DNA from: Prorocentrum cordatum
Taxonomy: Eukaryota > Sar > Dinophyceae > Prorocentrales > Prorocentraceae
Direction of reading: 5' to 3'
Length of the DNA: 64,000 bases
Assembly (NCBI GenBank): GCA_963575745.1
Contig: CAUYUJ010002080.1
Span: forward strand, 509,049-573,048
Part shown: positions 31,081-41,282 of the stretch, one piece after another
Layout: each line of letters begins with the position of its first letter
Position numbering within the stretch: position 1 is the first letter of the stretch
Notes under the pieces: generated by a model
What the model was told of the DNA's origin: nothing
The model's input: the letters and a program-made list of their open reading frames with translations, nothing else
Databases searched by the model: none
Position numbers and translations under genes: made by a program

Positions 31081-31720
31081 AAACGCGCGCGTGTTTGTGT
31101 GTGTGTGTGGTTGTGTGTGTGTGCGCCTGTGGGATCCTAAGTCGTTTTTCTTTAGATTCATCCTAAGTCGGTGCCGTTGTCGCGTGCCTGTGGGATCCAA
31201 AGCGATCCTGCGCCCCGCTTCTGCTTCGGTTTGGGCACTGTCGCGATGTTTCGTCTTTCCATTTCCCTCCTTTTTTGCTCCCTCTTTCCCCCTTCTGTTC
31301 CCTCACGGCTGACCCCCCGTGGGTGTCGCTGCCGAACCTCTATAGGTGGATCCAACTTCTCCCTGCTGCGTGAGCCAGGCCGATATGCCCGCTCGCTCGA
31401 CCTGTTCTGCGCCGCGCAGCCGCGCGTGGCTGCGACGCCAAAAAGTGTATGTGTGTGTGTGTGTGTGTCTGAACTTGTTTGGTTTTGTCACCCGCTGGTG
31501 TCATGCAAGCGAGCGGCACACTTCCTCTGATGATGGATGCGGCTGCCGCGTGTTTCGCGGGCGTCGGCCGTCCGTGCCCCTCTGGACTTGCACTCTCTCG
31601 GGCGCGTGAACGACGGTGGCTTCGACGTCGTGCTTAAATTCGGCTCGCCGCATCCGTGACCGCGGAGCCTCCTGAACCTGTTCGGGTACCTGGCGATGGT
31701 GTGCATAGTGTGATCGGTCG
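31081..31720. other. TG tracts in unique sequence
   Basis: GTGTGTGTG runs at 31090-31123 and 31447-31468. GTGGGATCC is repeated at 31129 and 31191. No gene was recognised. Confidence 0.5.
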
Positions 31721-32670
31721 GGCGCACCTTCCTGATGGAGAGCGTGGTGAGCATCTTCCTGATGAGGGTGATCGGCATCTTGATGCACTTTGTCCGCTGT
31801 GTCGTGTGCGCCTGCCTGATGATTAAGAGTCTCGCGATGGATGTGTGCCTCATGGGCCTCGTCCTGGACAACTTCCGGGGGATGGCGACGAGCCTATTCC
31901 TGCTGACCCTGGCGAGCTTCGCCGTGAGCGCCTTCCTCGTGATGCCAGGTCTTCTGACCCTGCTCTAGGACATCGGCCGGACGATGTTGCACATCGTGGG
32001 TGAGGTCGGGCACTTTCTGATAGCGAGCCTTGTCGTGAGCTTCGTGTGCCTCGCTGTGAGCATCGTCCTGGTGATTCTGGTCGTCACACTGGTGAACATC
32101 GTGCGTTCTGTCGTGTGTGCCTACCTGGTGATGGAAAGTTTCGCGATGGATGTCGTGATCCTACTCCTGGAGATAGTGCGCGTCCTGAACGTGATCGTGA
32201 GCATCTTCCAGACGATGGTGAACATCATCAGGTGCATCTTCTTGATCGAGTGCCTCGTCGCAGAACTCTTCCTAATGGTGACTGTCGTCGCGTGCTTCTT
32301 GTGCATCGTCCTGGGCATTTTCCTGGCGATGGTGATCGCATTCTTGCTGTCATCCGTGAACTTCGTCGTGCGTGCCTCCCTGCAGAGGGCGCGCTTGCCG
32401 AGCCTGTACGTGTGCATCGTCCTGATGGAAAGTTTCGTCGTGAACCTCATGCGTTTCGTTGTGAGCATCTTGCTGGTGATGGTGATCGTCCTTATGATGA
32501 CGGAGAGCTTCGCGAGGCTAGCAGGCATATTCCTGGGAATGGTGTGCATCATGAGCGTGGTCGGGAACATCCTCCAGATGGAGAGCTTCGTCGCGGGCAT
32601 CTTCCTAGAAGTACCATTCGTCGGTATGCTTTCTGGGCCTTGTCGTGGGTAGCTTCTTGGCGATGGTGAT
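31721..32670. repeat. Degenerate minisatellite of roughly 30 bp, GTGAGCATCTTCCTGATGG type
   Basis: About 950 bases in which GTGAGCATCTTCCTGATGG, ATGGAGAGCTTCGTCGTG and GTGATCGTCCTGATG phrases recur imperfectly. Both strands and several frames are open: one plus frame looks like a very hydrophobic 222-residue protein, another like a charged protein, and the minus strand is rich in KM and TI. I read this as an old tandem repeat, not a membrane protein gene. Confidence 0.7.
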
Positions 32671-33171
32671 CGTATTACTGCTGAATTCCTCGAGCTTTCG
32701 ACGGCCGCTGGAGGCGTGCGATGTGGGGATTGCGACGGCCTCTTGGAGGTTTGCACGTTCCGATGCGTGCTGCGGAAATTTGACATGCGATCGCCGTGTT
32801 CAGCGCGCCGCCCGGTGCCGGCCTCGTCGCTGCTCATGGTGCCTCCAGTGCGATCCCGAGTCCTACCGCCCCTGGAACTCTGAAGGAGACAGCTGCTCCC
32901 TGCCCGCTGCCTGCCGTGCCGCTCTTCTGCTCCTCCCTCCTCGGGTGGCCTCCCTCCTCTCCCTCGTCGCCCTGTGCCTCCCTCGCTCTGCCTCTCTCCG
33001 TGTTGTGTTGCGGTGTTCTCCTCTCCGCCGTCCGTCTGCACTGAGATTTATCGCAACCTTGCATGGGTTGAGCGATTCACACTCGGGGCTCCCCACCCTC
33101 GGGGGCCGTCCTGGACTAGACGCAGCTTTCTTGCGCACGGTAGGTCGCACATGGGTTGCTCGGTGGTTGGT
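32671..33171. other. No gene supported
   Basis: Mixed sequence with CTCCCTCC words at 32930-33000. No coding rhythm. Confidence 0.4.
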
Positions 33172-34114
33172 GGGTGAGATCGAAGTGGAATGGAGAGCCC
33201 CCCACCGAGAAATCGGTTTCGGTTTCATGCTCGTGTCGTGTGTGCGGGCGTGGCGATCCTGCGTGGACACGCAAGAGGAATGACGCCGCCGTGGCTAGGG
33301 GCTGTGGAGCCGGTTGTCCGCCCCCCCCCCCGATGGCCGGGGGTATCCCGGCGGTGGCGCGGGGTGCCCCGTCGGTGGCGTGGGGTGCCCCGTCGGTGGC
33401 TCAGGGTGTCCCCCGACGGTGGTTCCGCGTGTCCTGCCTAGCTCATGAGATCCATTGTGAGACTGACTGTGAGATCGATGCTGAGCTCGATTGCGTGATC
33501 GATCGTGATCGTGAGATCGATCCCGGGTTGCCCCGTCGGTGGCAGGGGGGTAACCCGTCGGCGGCGCAGGGTGCCCCGTCGGTGGCGCCCGGTGTCCCGA
33601 CGGTGCCCCGCCGTGGCGGCTCGATGGTAGCCCGGGAGATCACGTGTGAGGTCGATAGTCAGACCGATGGTGGGATCGATTGCGAGCGTGAGCTCGATCG
33701 CGAGCGTGAGCTCGATCGTGAGAGCGAGAAATCGATGGTGAGATCGATCGCGAGCGTGAGCTCGATCGTGAGAGCGAGAAATCGATGGTGAGATCGATAG
33801 CGAGATCGATCGTGATGTCGATCTCGGCAGGTCTTCGGCTCGGGGTGCCCCACCGTGGCCGGGGGTGCCCCATTGTGGTGTCCCGATGTTGTCTCGTGAC
33901 ATCTCTGGTGAGGTCGATCGTGAGATCTCTTGTGAGATCGATCGTGCGATAAATATCGAGAGCGATAGTGATATCGATGGTGAGATTGATTGTGAAATTC
34001 GTGTGATCGACGGCGCCATCTAATCGCCATCACAGTCATCGCAATTGCTGTCAGTGGGTTTTCCTTTCCCCCCCACCCCCCTCAACCTCCTTATCACCCG
34101 AAGGGTGGTCGTAT
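33172..34114 (+). mobile_element. Element family E, copy II
   Basis: Starts GGGTGAGATCGAAGTGGAA with AAATCGGTTTCGGTTTCATG and ends CCTCCTTATCACCCGAAG then GGTGGTCGTAT. The interior has two repeat blocks: GGGGTGCCCCGTCGGTGGC units (33350-33610) and palindromic GTGAGATCGATCGTGAGATC words (33460-34000), then CGCCATCACAGTCATCGCA as in copy III. It has no credible coding capacity. Confidence 0.78.
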
Positions 34115-34552
34115 AGGTATATCTCTGCGTATTTTGCTATGACACGGAGACATTCGGGCCAATACCGCACCGCCGCCGCCGCCTTCTCCTTTTCCTCCTC
34201 CTGCCCTCGCCCCCACTCGGGCCCCCAGGGATGGCCCGAAGAGGGCGTCCAAGGCTACCTTTGCTCCCAAAGATCTCGCTGTTCACCCTGGTTGCCCGCT
34301 TTGTTTCACTACATGTGGCCCTTCGTGCCTGTTCCCGTCAACTCTCTGGGCAGCGTTTCTGAATGGGCTGCCGAGGATACGCGAGGCATGAAGAACTCAT
34401 TCTAGTGGCTCGTTCGTTCGTCGTCCCTCAAGCTCTCCCCTTTCCTATCTGGTCCCGCCCCAGTCCTCCCCGAAGCCCTCCACCCTGGCTCCGTCCCCCT
34501 CCAGGCCGCGGCTCCCTCGTGCAAGAGCCAAGGCACGCGTGTAATCAACTCG

Positions 34553-34594
<42 letters not shown>

Positions 34595-34763
34595 GGCCAC
34601 CCGTGATCCTGCATCGATGCAGGGCTGCGTAGGGCCCGCGCGAGACTCGCTGCTTCGTGAAACCCAGCAGCGAGTTCATCCCGCGCTGATGGCCGTCTTT
34701 TGCCCACCTCGCTTGGCCTGGCAGGGCCAATCCGATACAACCCCCGAAACCACCATACTGTTC
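34115..34763. other. No gene supported; CT microsatellite
   Basis: CTCTCTCT at 34549-34593; otherwise mixed unique sequence with no coding rhythm. Confidence 0.45.
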
Positions 34764-34880
34764 GGCGGCGCGCCGAGGGGGCGGAGGAAGTGAGAGGGGG
34801 CAGGCCTTCTCAAAGGCAGCGGGGCTTTTTGGAGGCCCTCTGGCCTTCTGAGAGGTCGTGCCTGTCTTCGGAGGCAGGGG
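34764..34880 (+). mobile_element. Partial copy of the 39.3 kb foldback element
   Basis: Shares GGCGGCGCGCCGAGG, GAGAGGGGGCAGGCCTTCTC and a GGAGGCCCTCTGGCC-like interior with 39260-39442. The inverted right end is missing. Confidence 0.55.
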
Positions 34881-35010
34881 CAGATGGCCATGCTGACATA
34901 AGCGTAGCAGCAAGGGTCTGTACTTTGGCGCTCACCTCTACTTGCCAGGGTTTGTAGGTGTTGCGTAGCTTGGCCACTCTCTTGACCTGAAGACGTCATT
35001 ACGTGATTTT

Positions 35011-35222
35011 GTGCGCAACAGCGCCGTTGCATCTGCATATGCTCTGGGCCAACTAACACTCAACTTGAGACCAAACTGTATGCCGTCTGATGCCATGCCA
35101 TACTTTCGAACGAACCTAGATCATAGTTTAAAACATGTAACCGAACACGGCCGACATGTTGTTCGTGTGTTGCATCTGACTCACCGTGAGAATGCCCCGT
35201 TGGTGTTCGCAAGCTGCTTTGC
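35011..35222 (+). CDS. Weak plus-strand candidate exon
   Basis: After GTGCGCAACAG a plus frame reads AVASAYALGQLTLNLRPNCM, PYFRTNLDHSLKHVTEHGRH and VVRVLHLTHRENAPLVFASC, ending at a good GTAAGT donor (35224). No family is recognised. It is one of the few plausible coding pieces on the plus strand. Confidence 0.25.
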
Positions 35223-35929
35223 GTAAGTCAGCGCACATCGCTTGCCTCAGGGGCTCTCACCCGTGTTCGAAGCATTGGCACGTCCTTCTGAATCTTCGCT
35301 CGGTGGGCGCCTCGTGGGCATCCCGCGCGCTGGCACGGTATTCAAGGCTCTCGGCCGGTGGGCGTCCGTGGGCGCCTCGTGCGCTCGCTGGCTCTCCAGG
35401 ATGTTCGCATAGAGCGCAGGTCACAGCTTGCACCCAGACTGATCACGCGAGAGTAGCCTGCAACTGTAGCGTAGCACCAACCACACAAGTGGTACCCCAC
35501 AACATACACAACAGAACTTGCACCACATGCAGTGTCCGATGGATCAGACCACCGAGGCCCCACCACACAGATTGCTTTCCCACTGGCACACTGAGGCGTG
35601 GTATAATGCTCAAGGCTGCCTGGCAAGGTGTCCGTAGTCTTCTGATGCCCCCCTCCTCTCATCGCAGAGTGCTGCATGCACCGACCCCGTTCCCAAGGCC
35701 ACGACCTCTCGTAAAGCAAGAGTGGGTCCGCGCTCCCAAGGTCATCCCGAGGTCACGGTCCTTAGAGCAAAACTATGAATTCACGCGCCTGAGATCACGA
35801 CCCCTTCTGAAAAGCAATGGGCAATGGGTCTGCGCTCCACAAGCCACGATATCTCTAACCAACAACGAAGGAACCGCGCTCCTGAGCTTCAAAGATGGGC
35901 CATCTGCCTCCTAGACAGCCCAATCAGGC
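35223..35929. other. No gene supported
   Basis: GGGCGCCTCGTG(G/C)GC words at 35304-35385 and CCCAAGGCCACGACC/CCCGAGGTCACGGTCC at 35690-35760 suggest old short duplications. A 242-codon plus frame crosses them but has no consistent rhythm. Confidence 0.4.
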
Positions 35930-36470
35930 CCAACGGCGACCGCCTCAAGATGGCCCAAGAGGCCCCCAAGACGACCCACGATGGCCATTAGAGGACTCCC
36001 GGTAAGGCCAGACTGAGCTTAAACCATTTCGGGCATCTCCACCCTTTCGGGCTCCTCCCAGACATCTTTTCGGGCTTCTCCACCTGTCGGGCATCTCCAC
36101 CTTTTCGGGCTTCCAGCATCTACAGGCGGCCCTGGAGGCCTCCAAGCTGGCCCAAGAACGCGCCCGAATGGACGAATTCGTATCGAAGACGGCCTCAAGT
36201 CAGCGCAAGGGGACCCCTAGATGGCCCTGGACGGCCCCAAGAGAGCCCTAAGCTGGCCCAAGAGGGCTGCGAGAGGGGCCCAAGGCGGCATTAGAGAGCC
36301 ACTCGATGGCGCAAGACGGCCCAATGGCGGCCATAAGAGACCCCAAGACGGCCAGGAGGTCCCCAGGACGGCCCAAGAGAACCCAACGACTGCCCAACAG
36401 GGACACAAGACGGCCCAAAGTGGCCCAAAGGGCCCTCAAGGCTGCCCCAAGGAGCCCAGGAAAGGACGAG
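35930..36470. repeat. Degenerate CCCAAGANGGCCC tract
   Basis: Words such as GGCCCAAGAGGGC, CCCCAAGACGGCC and CCCAAAGTGGCCC recur every 10-20 bases. Similar tracts lie at 37290-37520, 38110-38260, 38530-38730, 47930-48250 and 52320-52620. Confidence 0.75.
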
Positions 36471-36479
36471 ATAGCGCCA

Positions 36480-36760
36480 ATCTCCCTTCTCCCTTCTCCG
36501 CCCCTCCCGCGCCTCCCTGCTCACTCCTTCCTGCACCTCCTCTCCCATTCACCCTTCCGTCGTCTCTCCGTCGCTGCTCCCTCCTTTTCCTCCTACTTCC
36601 TCCTCCTCCTCCTCCTGTTGCTCCCCACCCTCCTCGATATCCCCTTTCCTCTCCCATCCTACCTTCACCCACATTCCTTCTCGCTACCTTCCTCGCCGCG
36701 TCTCTTCCTGCTCCTCCTCCTCCTCCTCCTCCTCCTCCTCCTCCTCCTCCCTCCTAGGAG
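36480..36760. repeat. Polypyrimidine tract
   Basis: C/T-rich sequence ending in CTC triplets (36712-36752), followed by CTCTCTC at 36784-36798. Confidence 0.88.
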
Positions 36761-37059
36761 GATAGACAATGTTTTGGGTTACTCTCTCTCTCTCTCTCAT
36801 TCTGGCTCTCCATCAATCTAGGTATGTATATCTAGAACTGTGTGCATGTATGTATAGATGTATCCGCCACCGTGCCCCGAACTAGGAACTGGAGTGTCTT
36901 GAGGTCCCCCGAATCCTCAGGTATGAAGCGTTGGAATACGATTTGGGACAAAGACCACAACCCTAAATTCTGGGCGCTCCCGGGCGTTCTTAGGGCTTGT
37001 CGCGTGTCCCCGCGTGCCTTTCCCGGAGGAGGCAAGATGGCCCTTAGTAGAGGCTTCAT

Positions 37060-37258
37060 AGATGGGGTCCGAGTAGATGGGGTCGAAGGATCGCGCCGCA
37101 TCGCCAATGCATCGCCGATGTATGGGCGATGCATCGGCGACGTCGGCGATGCATCGGCGACGTCGGCGTGGGGAAACATGGGCTCCACATCGAGCCGCAT
37201 CGTCGATGCATCGGCGATGCGGCGCGATCCTCCGACCCCACTCACTCGGGCCCCATCT
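37060..37258. mobile_element. Foldback element, about 200 bp
   Basis: The left arm AGATGGGGTCCGAGTAGATG, GGGTCGAAGGATCGCGCCGC, ATCGCCAATGCATCGCCGAT (37060-37120) is matched by the reverse complement of 37199-37258 with few mismatches. Arms of about 60 bp enclose CGGCGATGCATCGGCGACGT repeats. No coding capacity. Confidence 0.78.
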
Positions 37259-38109
37259 TGGAGGCCTAGACTTAAACAGGTCGAGTGGGCCCCAAGAGGT
37301 TCCCACGATGGTCCAAGAGAGCCCAAAACCTCTCCAAGACGGTAGAGGAGGGTTCCTGGAGGCAACCATCACTGATTGTCCTCAAATGTTTGTTGCGGAT
37401 GTTCGCGTTCTCGCTTTTCCGGGTTTCTGGCTCTCCACCAGGGCCCCATAGTTTTCCAACATCGCCCCAAGACGGCCAAGATATCCCCGAGAGGCCCGCA
37501 AAACGGCACAAGAGGGCCTAAAATGAGATCGATGGTGAGACCGATCGGTAAGGAGATCGACCAAGAACCAATTGGGAACCCGCCCCGCCGCGCACCGAAA
37601 TCGGCACGGAACCAACAACCGGGAACCCGGGAACCGGGAACCTCATAACCCAGGAACCCAGCCGCCCACCGAAATCGGCCGGACACTTCCGCCAAATCTT
37701 CCAACACCCGCTAGGACCCCTTCAGTGCAAGCGCTGAATGCAAATGTTGTTGTACAATCAAAGCAACTACACTCATAACGCATCCTGAGATCAATATCCA
37801 TAGTAAGGATGCAAGTTACGGATGCAAGGCACTGGGACATCTCGTTGGCCATGCAGAGCTCCTTAGACGTCAACGTTGGCTCAGGATGGGCCGAAGAAGC
37901 AGAGATGAAAGGGTAGCTTTGATGAAACAGCGCATCCTTATTATGGATTTTGACTGCACTGCTTATCCTCCTTTCCATACTCCGCCACAGACAGGTTTCG
38001 CATTCATTACTTGACGAGTCGCCCTGTGCCTCTCCAAGGTTCCTTTTGGATGATCCTTCGGGGGGATCGGGTCGTAGCGGGCATAAAACTTTCCAGTCAC
38101 ATAGAAATT
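37259..38109 (-). other. Mostly unclassified; coding-like stretch on the minus strand
   Basis: Contains degenerate CCAAGACGGC tracts (37290-37520) and GGGAACCCGGGAACCGGGAA-type repeats (37580-37660). Between about 38015 and 37725 the minus strand reads ISSAVKIHNKDALFHQSYPF, TLTSKELCMANEMSQCLASV and TCILTMDIDLRMRYECSCFD, which looks like protein but matches nothing I know. Confidence 0.3.
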
Positions 38110-38740
38110 TGCCCTCCGCCTCAAGATGACCCCCGAGACCGCCAGCAGGCCCCGAGAAGCTCCCAAGAAGCCCCAAGGTCTCACAATGGGCCCCAAAGTG
38201 GCCACCGAGAAACGCCAAGACACCTCAAAACCGCCTCCGAGAGACTTCCGAGAGGCCTCCGATGAGATCCCCACACGCGTCCAAGGGCCTTCTGACCTAC
38301 AACCCATGCGCGGTGGCGCGGTGAACCGAAGGTCACTAGTACATAGTCTCATAATCCGCCGTCCCCTGTTGGCTTGCCATAAAGGTGCCTGGCGTGCTCA
38401 AATTCTGATGATTCTTGGCTCTTTTTCGAACTCCCTGTGGGGCTTCGGCTCATTGCGCTAGCCATCCGGAACGCCCTGGAGCCGGTTGGCAACCACTTTT
38501 CTGCTCCAGATGGGTCCAATATTGTCCAATACACGGCATCCAAGACGGCCAAGATGGCCTCAAATGGCTCCCAAGATAGTCCAGCATGGCCTCCTAGACG
38601 GCGCAAGGGGGTCAAAGACGCCTCCAAGTCCGCCCAAGAAGCCTCCAAGGCGGCCCAAGAGGCCCCCAGAGGCTACCAGCACGGCTCAAGAGGCCTTCAA
38701 GAGGTCCTCCAGGAGGGCCCGAAAAGGCCAGAATCATTGA
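38110..38740. repeat. Degenerate CCAAGANGGCCC tracts
   Basis: Two stretches (38110-38260 and 38530-38730) of the same word family as 35930-36470, separated by unique sequence. Confidence 0.65.
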
Positions 38741-39259
38741 TCCCCCTGAGGTTTCTAAAAGATTCTGCCTCGTGCTCTTCCAGAACGGCCGAAGGCCACC
38801 AGTACATATTCTGATGCTCCACTCTCCGAGGGAGTAGAGCTCAGAGGCGATTGCCTGGCCGTCTCGCTCGGCGAATGGCTCGGCCGTGTTGTTCGGGACA
38901 ACTTCTTATTCTGAAGATCGTACGAGACTGTCGCAATCGGACCAACTTTTGCTTTGATTTGGACGCGCTGGCGTGCAACCCCCTGTGGCCCAAACTCCAA
39001 TCCGACTGAGCTCCCCGATAGTTCTGGCAGCCATGTTCGACCAACAGCGGGCATTGGACGGAGAAAACGCGCAGCCGCACGCAACGCCTCTCCTGGCAAG
39101 GGCGACGACGACTCGCGGAAGCAGACACGACCTGGCGCAGGTCTGTGTCTTGGGGTCTTGACGCTTTCGTTGCCTGCTCCTGTCCCAACCGCACAGAATA
39201 CAGGATACAAGATACGGCGCAACCTTCGTAAGCCCCACTGCCTCTTTGCGACTCCACTT
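38741..39259 (-). other. No firm gene; weak coding-like frame on the minus strand
   Basis: The minus strand near 39130-38960 reads ALARRGVACGCAFSPSNARC then WSNMAARTIGELSRIGVWAT. Composition is natural but no motif or splice sites support it. Confidence 0.2.
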
Positions 39260-39442
39260 GGCGGCGCGCCGAGGTGGGGAAGCGAGAGGGGGCAGGCCTT
39301 CTCAGAAGGGAAGGCGGAAGGGCCTCCCAGAGGCCCTGCGGCCTCCCGAGGAGCCCTCCGTGGCTTCGGAGAGGCCCTGGCCCGCGGAGCCTTCTGGGAG
39401 GCCCCGCTCCCTCTGCCCGCGTCATCCCCTCGGTGCGCCGCC
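39260..39442. mobile_element. Foldback element with GGCGGCGCGCCGAGG ends
   Basis: The left end GGCGGCGCGCCGAGG (39260-39274) is inverted with one change at 39428-39442. Inner arms (GGGGGCAGGCCTTCTCAGAA / TTCTGGGAGGCCCCGC) are also partly complementary. A partial copy lies at 34764, and a relative of the CCTTCTCAGAA part lies at 55728-55785. Confidence 0.6.
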
Positions 39443-39664
39443 GATCTGCACCGAGATCCGACGCTGCGAATCCAATGCGACATCGCGAATAACCGCGACC
39501 ACAGCCCTGCACCACATCCTTCTGCTGCGTTTTTCGAGCCGGATCGATCTGAAAGCGTCCAGGGGCCCGAGAAGGGGTGACCGAAATCGCCCGTGGCGGA
39601 AAACTTGCAACGCCTGGAGCTGAGGGCATGAAGCGCATGTGAGAACACACGTGAGGGGCAACGA

Positions 39665-39860
39665 TCGGGGGGAATTGGCTCCGGGGGGAAACATCGACCT
39701 GGAATCGGCGATGCATCGCCAGTCTTCTGGCGGTCGGCCCCCGATCGGGCATCCGCACGCTCCTGGGCGGGGGTGGGGCAATCAAGCCCCTGTCGACGAA
39801 CCATGGGCGATTGGGGATGGATGCGTTCCCCCTTGAGCTTGTTCCCCTCTCTGTCGCTGC
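39665..39860. repeat. Dispersed repeat shared with 59.8-60.0 kb
   Basis: CATCGACCTGGAATCGGCG, ATCCGCACGCTCCTGGGCGG, GATGCGTTCCCCCTTGAGC and GCTGCCCCTGA occur in the same order at 59845-60030. A GTTCGCATGCCGCTGCCAT phrase is duplicated just downstream (39991 and 40049). Confidence 0.75.
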
Positions 39861-40244
39861 CCCTGAAGACGAGGTCGGCCACCTGCTGCTGTTTCGTGAG
39901 CGCGGGTGCCCCATGCAAAGGTGCTGCCTGCTCTCGCTCGAAGGGGTGCAGGTGCAGCCAGTCGAGGTACTGGCTGTACCTCGGGCGGTGTTCGCATGCC
40001 GCTGCCATTTTCATGCACGCAGTATTGTGTCGATCATGCACTTGCTGTGTTCGCATGCCGCTGCCATCTTCATTCGAGTCCTGACGAGCCCCAGCAGGGG
40101 CGAAACGTTGACACGCGTACTGAAAAGGCACGGGCTTGAGAGCGCCATACGAGTAAGCTGTGCCTCGGGCGGTGCGGCCCGAGCCCCCCCCTGCCAGGAG
40201 CTGTGCGGACATCGAGGCCGAGCACTGCGAGCGCCTGGCGCGCA

Positions 40245-40428
40245 TACTCCAGCTTTCGTAATAAAAGGGAGGGGGTCTGGACCCTCCAAGACGAGCCACT
40301 TCAGACCCCCCCCGTGGGAGAACCCTCCAAAACATCGTCCCCAGACCCCCCCAGGCCCTCCAAGATAGCCTGGAAGAGACCCCCCCCGAAATGAGACCCC
40401 CCTCCCTTTTATTACGAAATCTGGAGTA
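40245..40428 (+). mobile_element. MITE family M, copy 4
   Basis: Complete copy with TA at both borders. The left arm reads CTCCAGCTTTCGTAATAAAA, the right arm ATTACGAAATCTGGAG. Confidence 0.92.
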
Positions 40429-40548
40429 CGCGCCAGCAGGACGGCTGGAGTGAGGACCACTCTGGGCTCAGAAAGGGGGGGCTCCGGTTCTCGGGCCGTG
40501 CCGTGGAGCGAGGTCGGGGAGCCTGCTCGTGCCCGAGGCTGGCCGTGG

Positions 40549-40660
40549 TCCTCCTCCTCCTCCTCTTCCTCCTCCTCCTCCTTCCTCCTCCTCCTCCTCC
40601 TCCTCCTCCTCCTCCTCCTCCTCCTCCTCCTCCCCCTCCTTTAATACGAAATCTGGAGTA
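40549..40660 (+). mobile_element. Solo end of MITE family M fused to a CTC microsatellite
   Basis: CTC repeats (40549-40640) run directly into CCCCTCCTTTAATACGAAAT then CTGGAGTA, the right terminus of the MITE. No left terminus is present. The CCCTCC phrase native to the MITE arm is where the microsatellite begins. Confidence 0.8.
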
Positions 40661-40752
40661 AGCGAGATCACAGAATTCGGGGGCTCCGAGGAGGGTGTCT
40701 GCAGATCACGGCCCGAGGCACGTGCGTGGACGCGGGGGGGATGAGGAGCCTG

Positions 40753-40970
40753 TTCTCCACCACCACCGCCAGAAGTTTGAGGGGGGGAGGAGGAGGAGGA
40801 GGAGGAGGAGGAGGAGGAGGAGGAGGAGGAGGAGGAGGAGGAGGAGGAGGAGGAGGAGGAGGAGGAGGAGGAGGAGGAGGAGGAGGAGGAGGAGGAGGAG
40901 GAGGAGGAGGAGGAGGAGGAGAACCCCCCCCCCTCCAACTTATGGTGGTGGTGGTGGTGGTGGTGGAAGA
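40753..40970. mobile_element. Foldback element with GGA microsatellite core, copy 1
   Basis: The left arm (TCTCCACCACCACCGCCAGA, AGTTTGAGGGGGG) and right arm (CCCCCTCCAACTTATGGTGG repeats, TGGAAGA) are inverted copies around about 140 bases of GGA repeats. Frames through the core are artefacts. Confidence 0.72.
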
Positions 40971-41134
40971 CACGCCCATCAGGGGAGGCCAAGGGACGTA
41001 CCGAAAGGAGACGACGGGGCCGTGACATCGGGGGGGCACCATGGCCCTGGCCATGAGGTCCAACCCCCAACCGGGTCAGCACCGCCCCCCCGTGGCCGCT
41101 CCCGAAAAACTCAGCTGCCTACGATGGGCCCGCT

Positions 41135-41282
41135 TTCCACCACCACCACCGCCACCATAAGCTGGAGGGGGAGGGGGTCCTCCTCCTCATCCACCTCCTC
41201 CTCCTCCTCCTCCTCCGCCTCCTCCTCCTCGTCTTCCTCATCATTCCCCCCTCCAATTTCTGGTGGTGGTGGTGGTGGAAGA
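41135..41282. mobile_element. Foldback element with CTC microsatellite core, copy 2
   Basis: The left arm TTCCACCACCACCACCGCCA, CCATAAGCTGGAGGGGG and right arm CCCCCCTCCAATTTCTGGTG with GGTGGTGGAAGA match copy 1. The core is CTC/CTT repeats of about 65 bases. Confidence 0.72.

Noticed and set aside
31984-32652. Multi-span membrane protein gene
   Set aside because: Hydrophobicity follows from a degenerate repeat of roughly 30 bp; other frames on both strands are equally open.
35186-35914. 242-codon plus frame
   Set aside because: Crosses short non-coding duplications, lacks codon rhythm and shows no recognisable motif.
38755-40335. 526-codon minus frame
   Set aside because: Runs through a foldback element, a dispersed repeat and most of a MITE, so it cannot be one gene.
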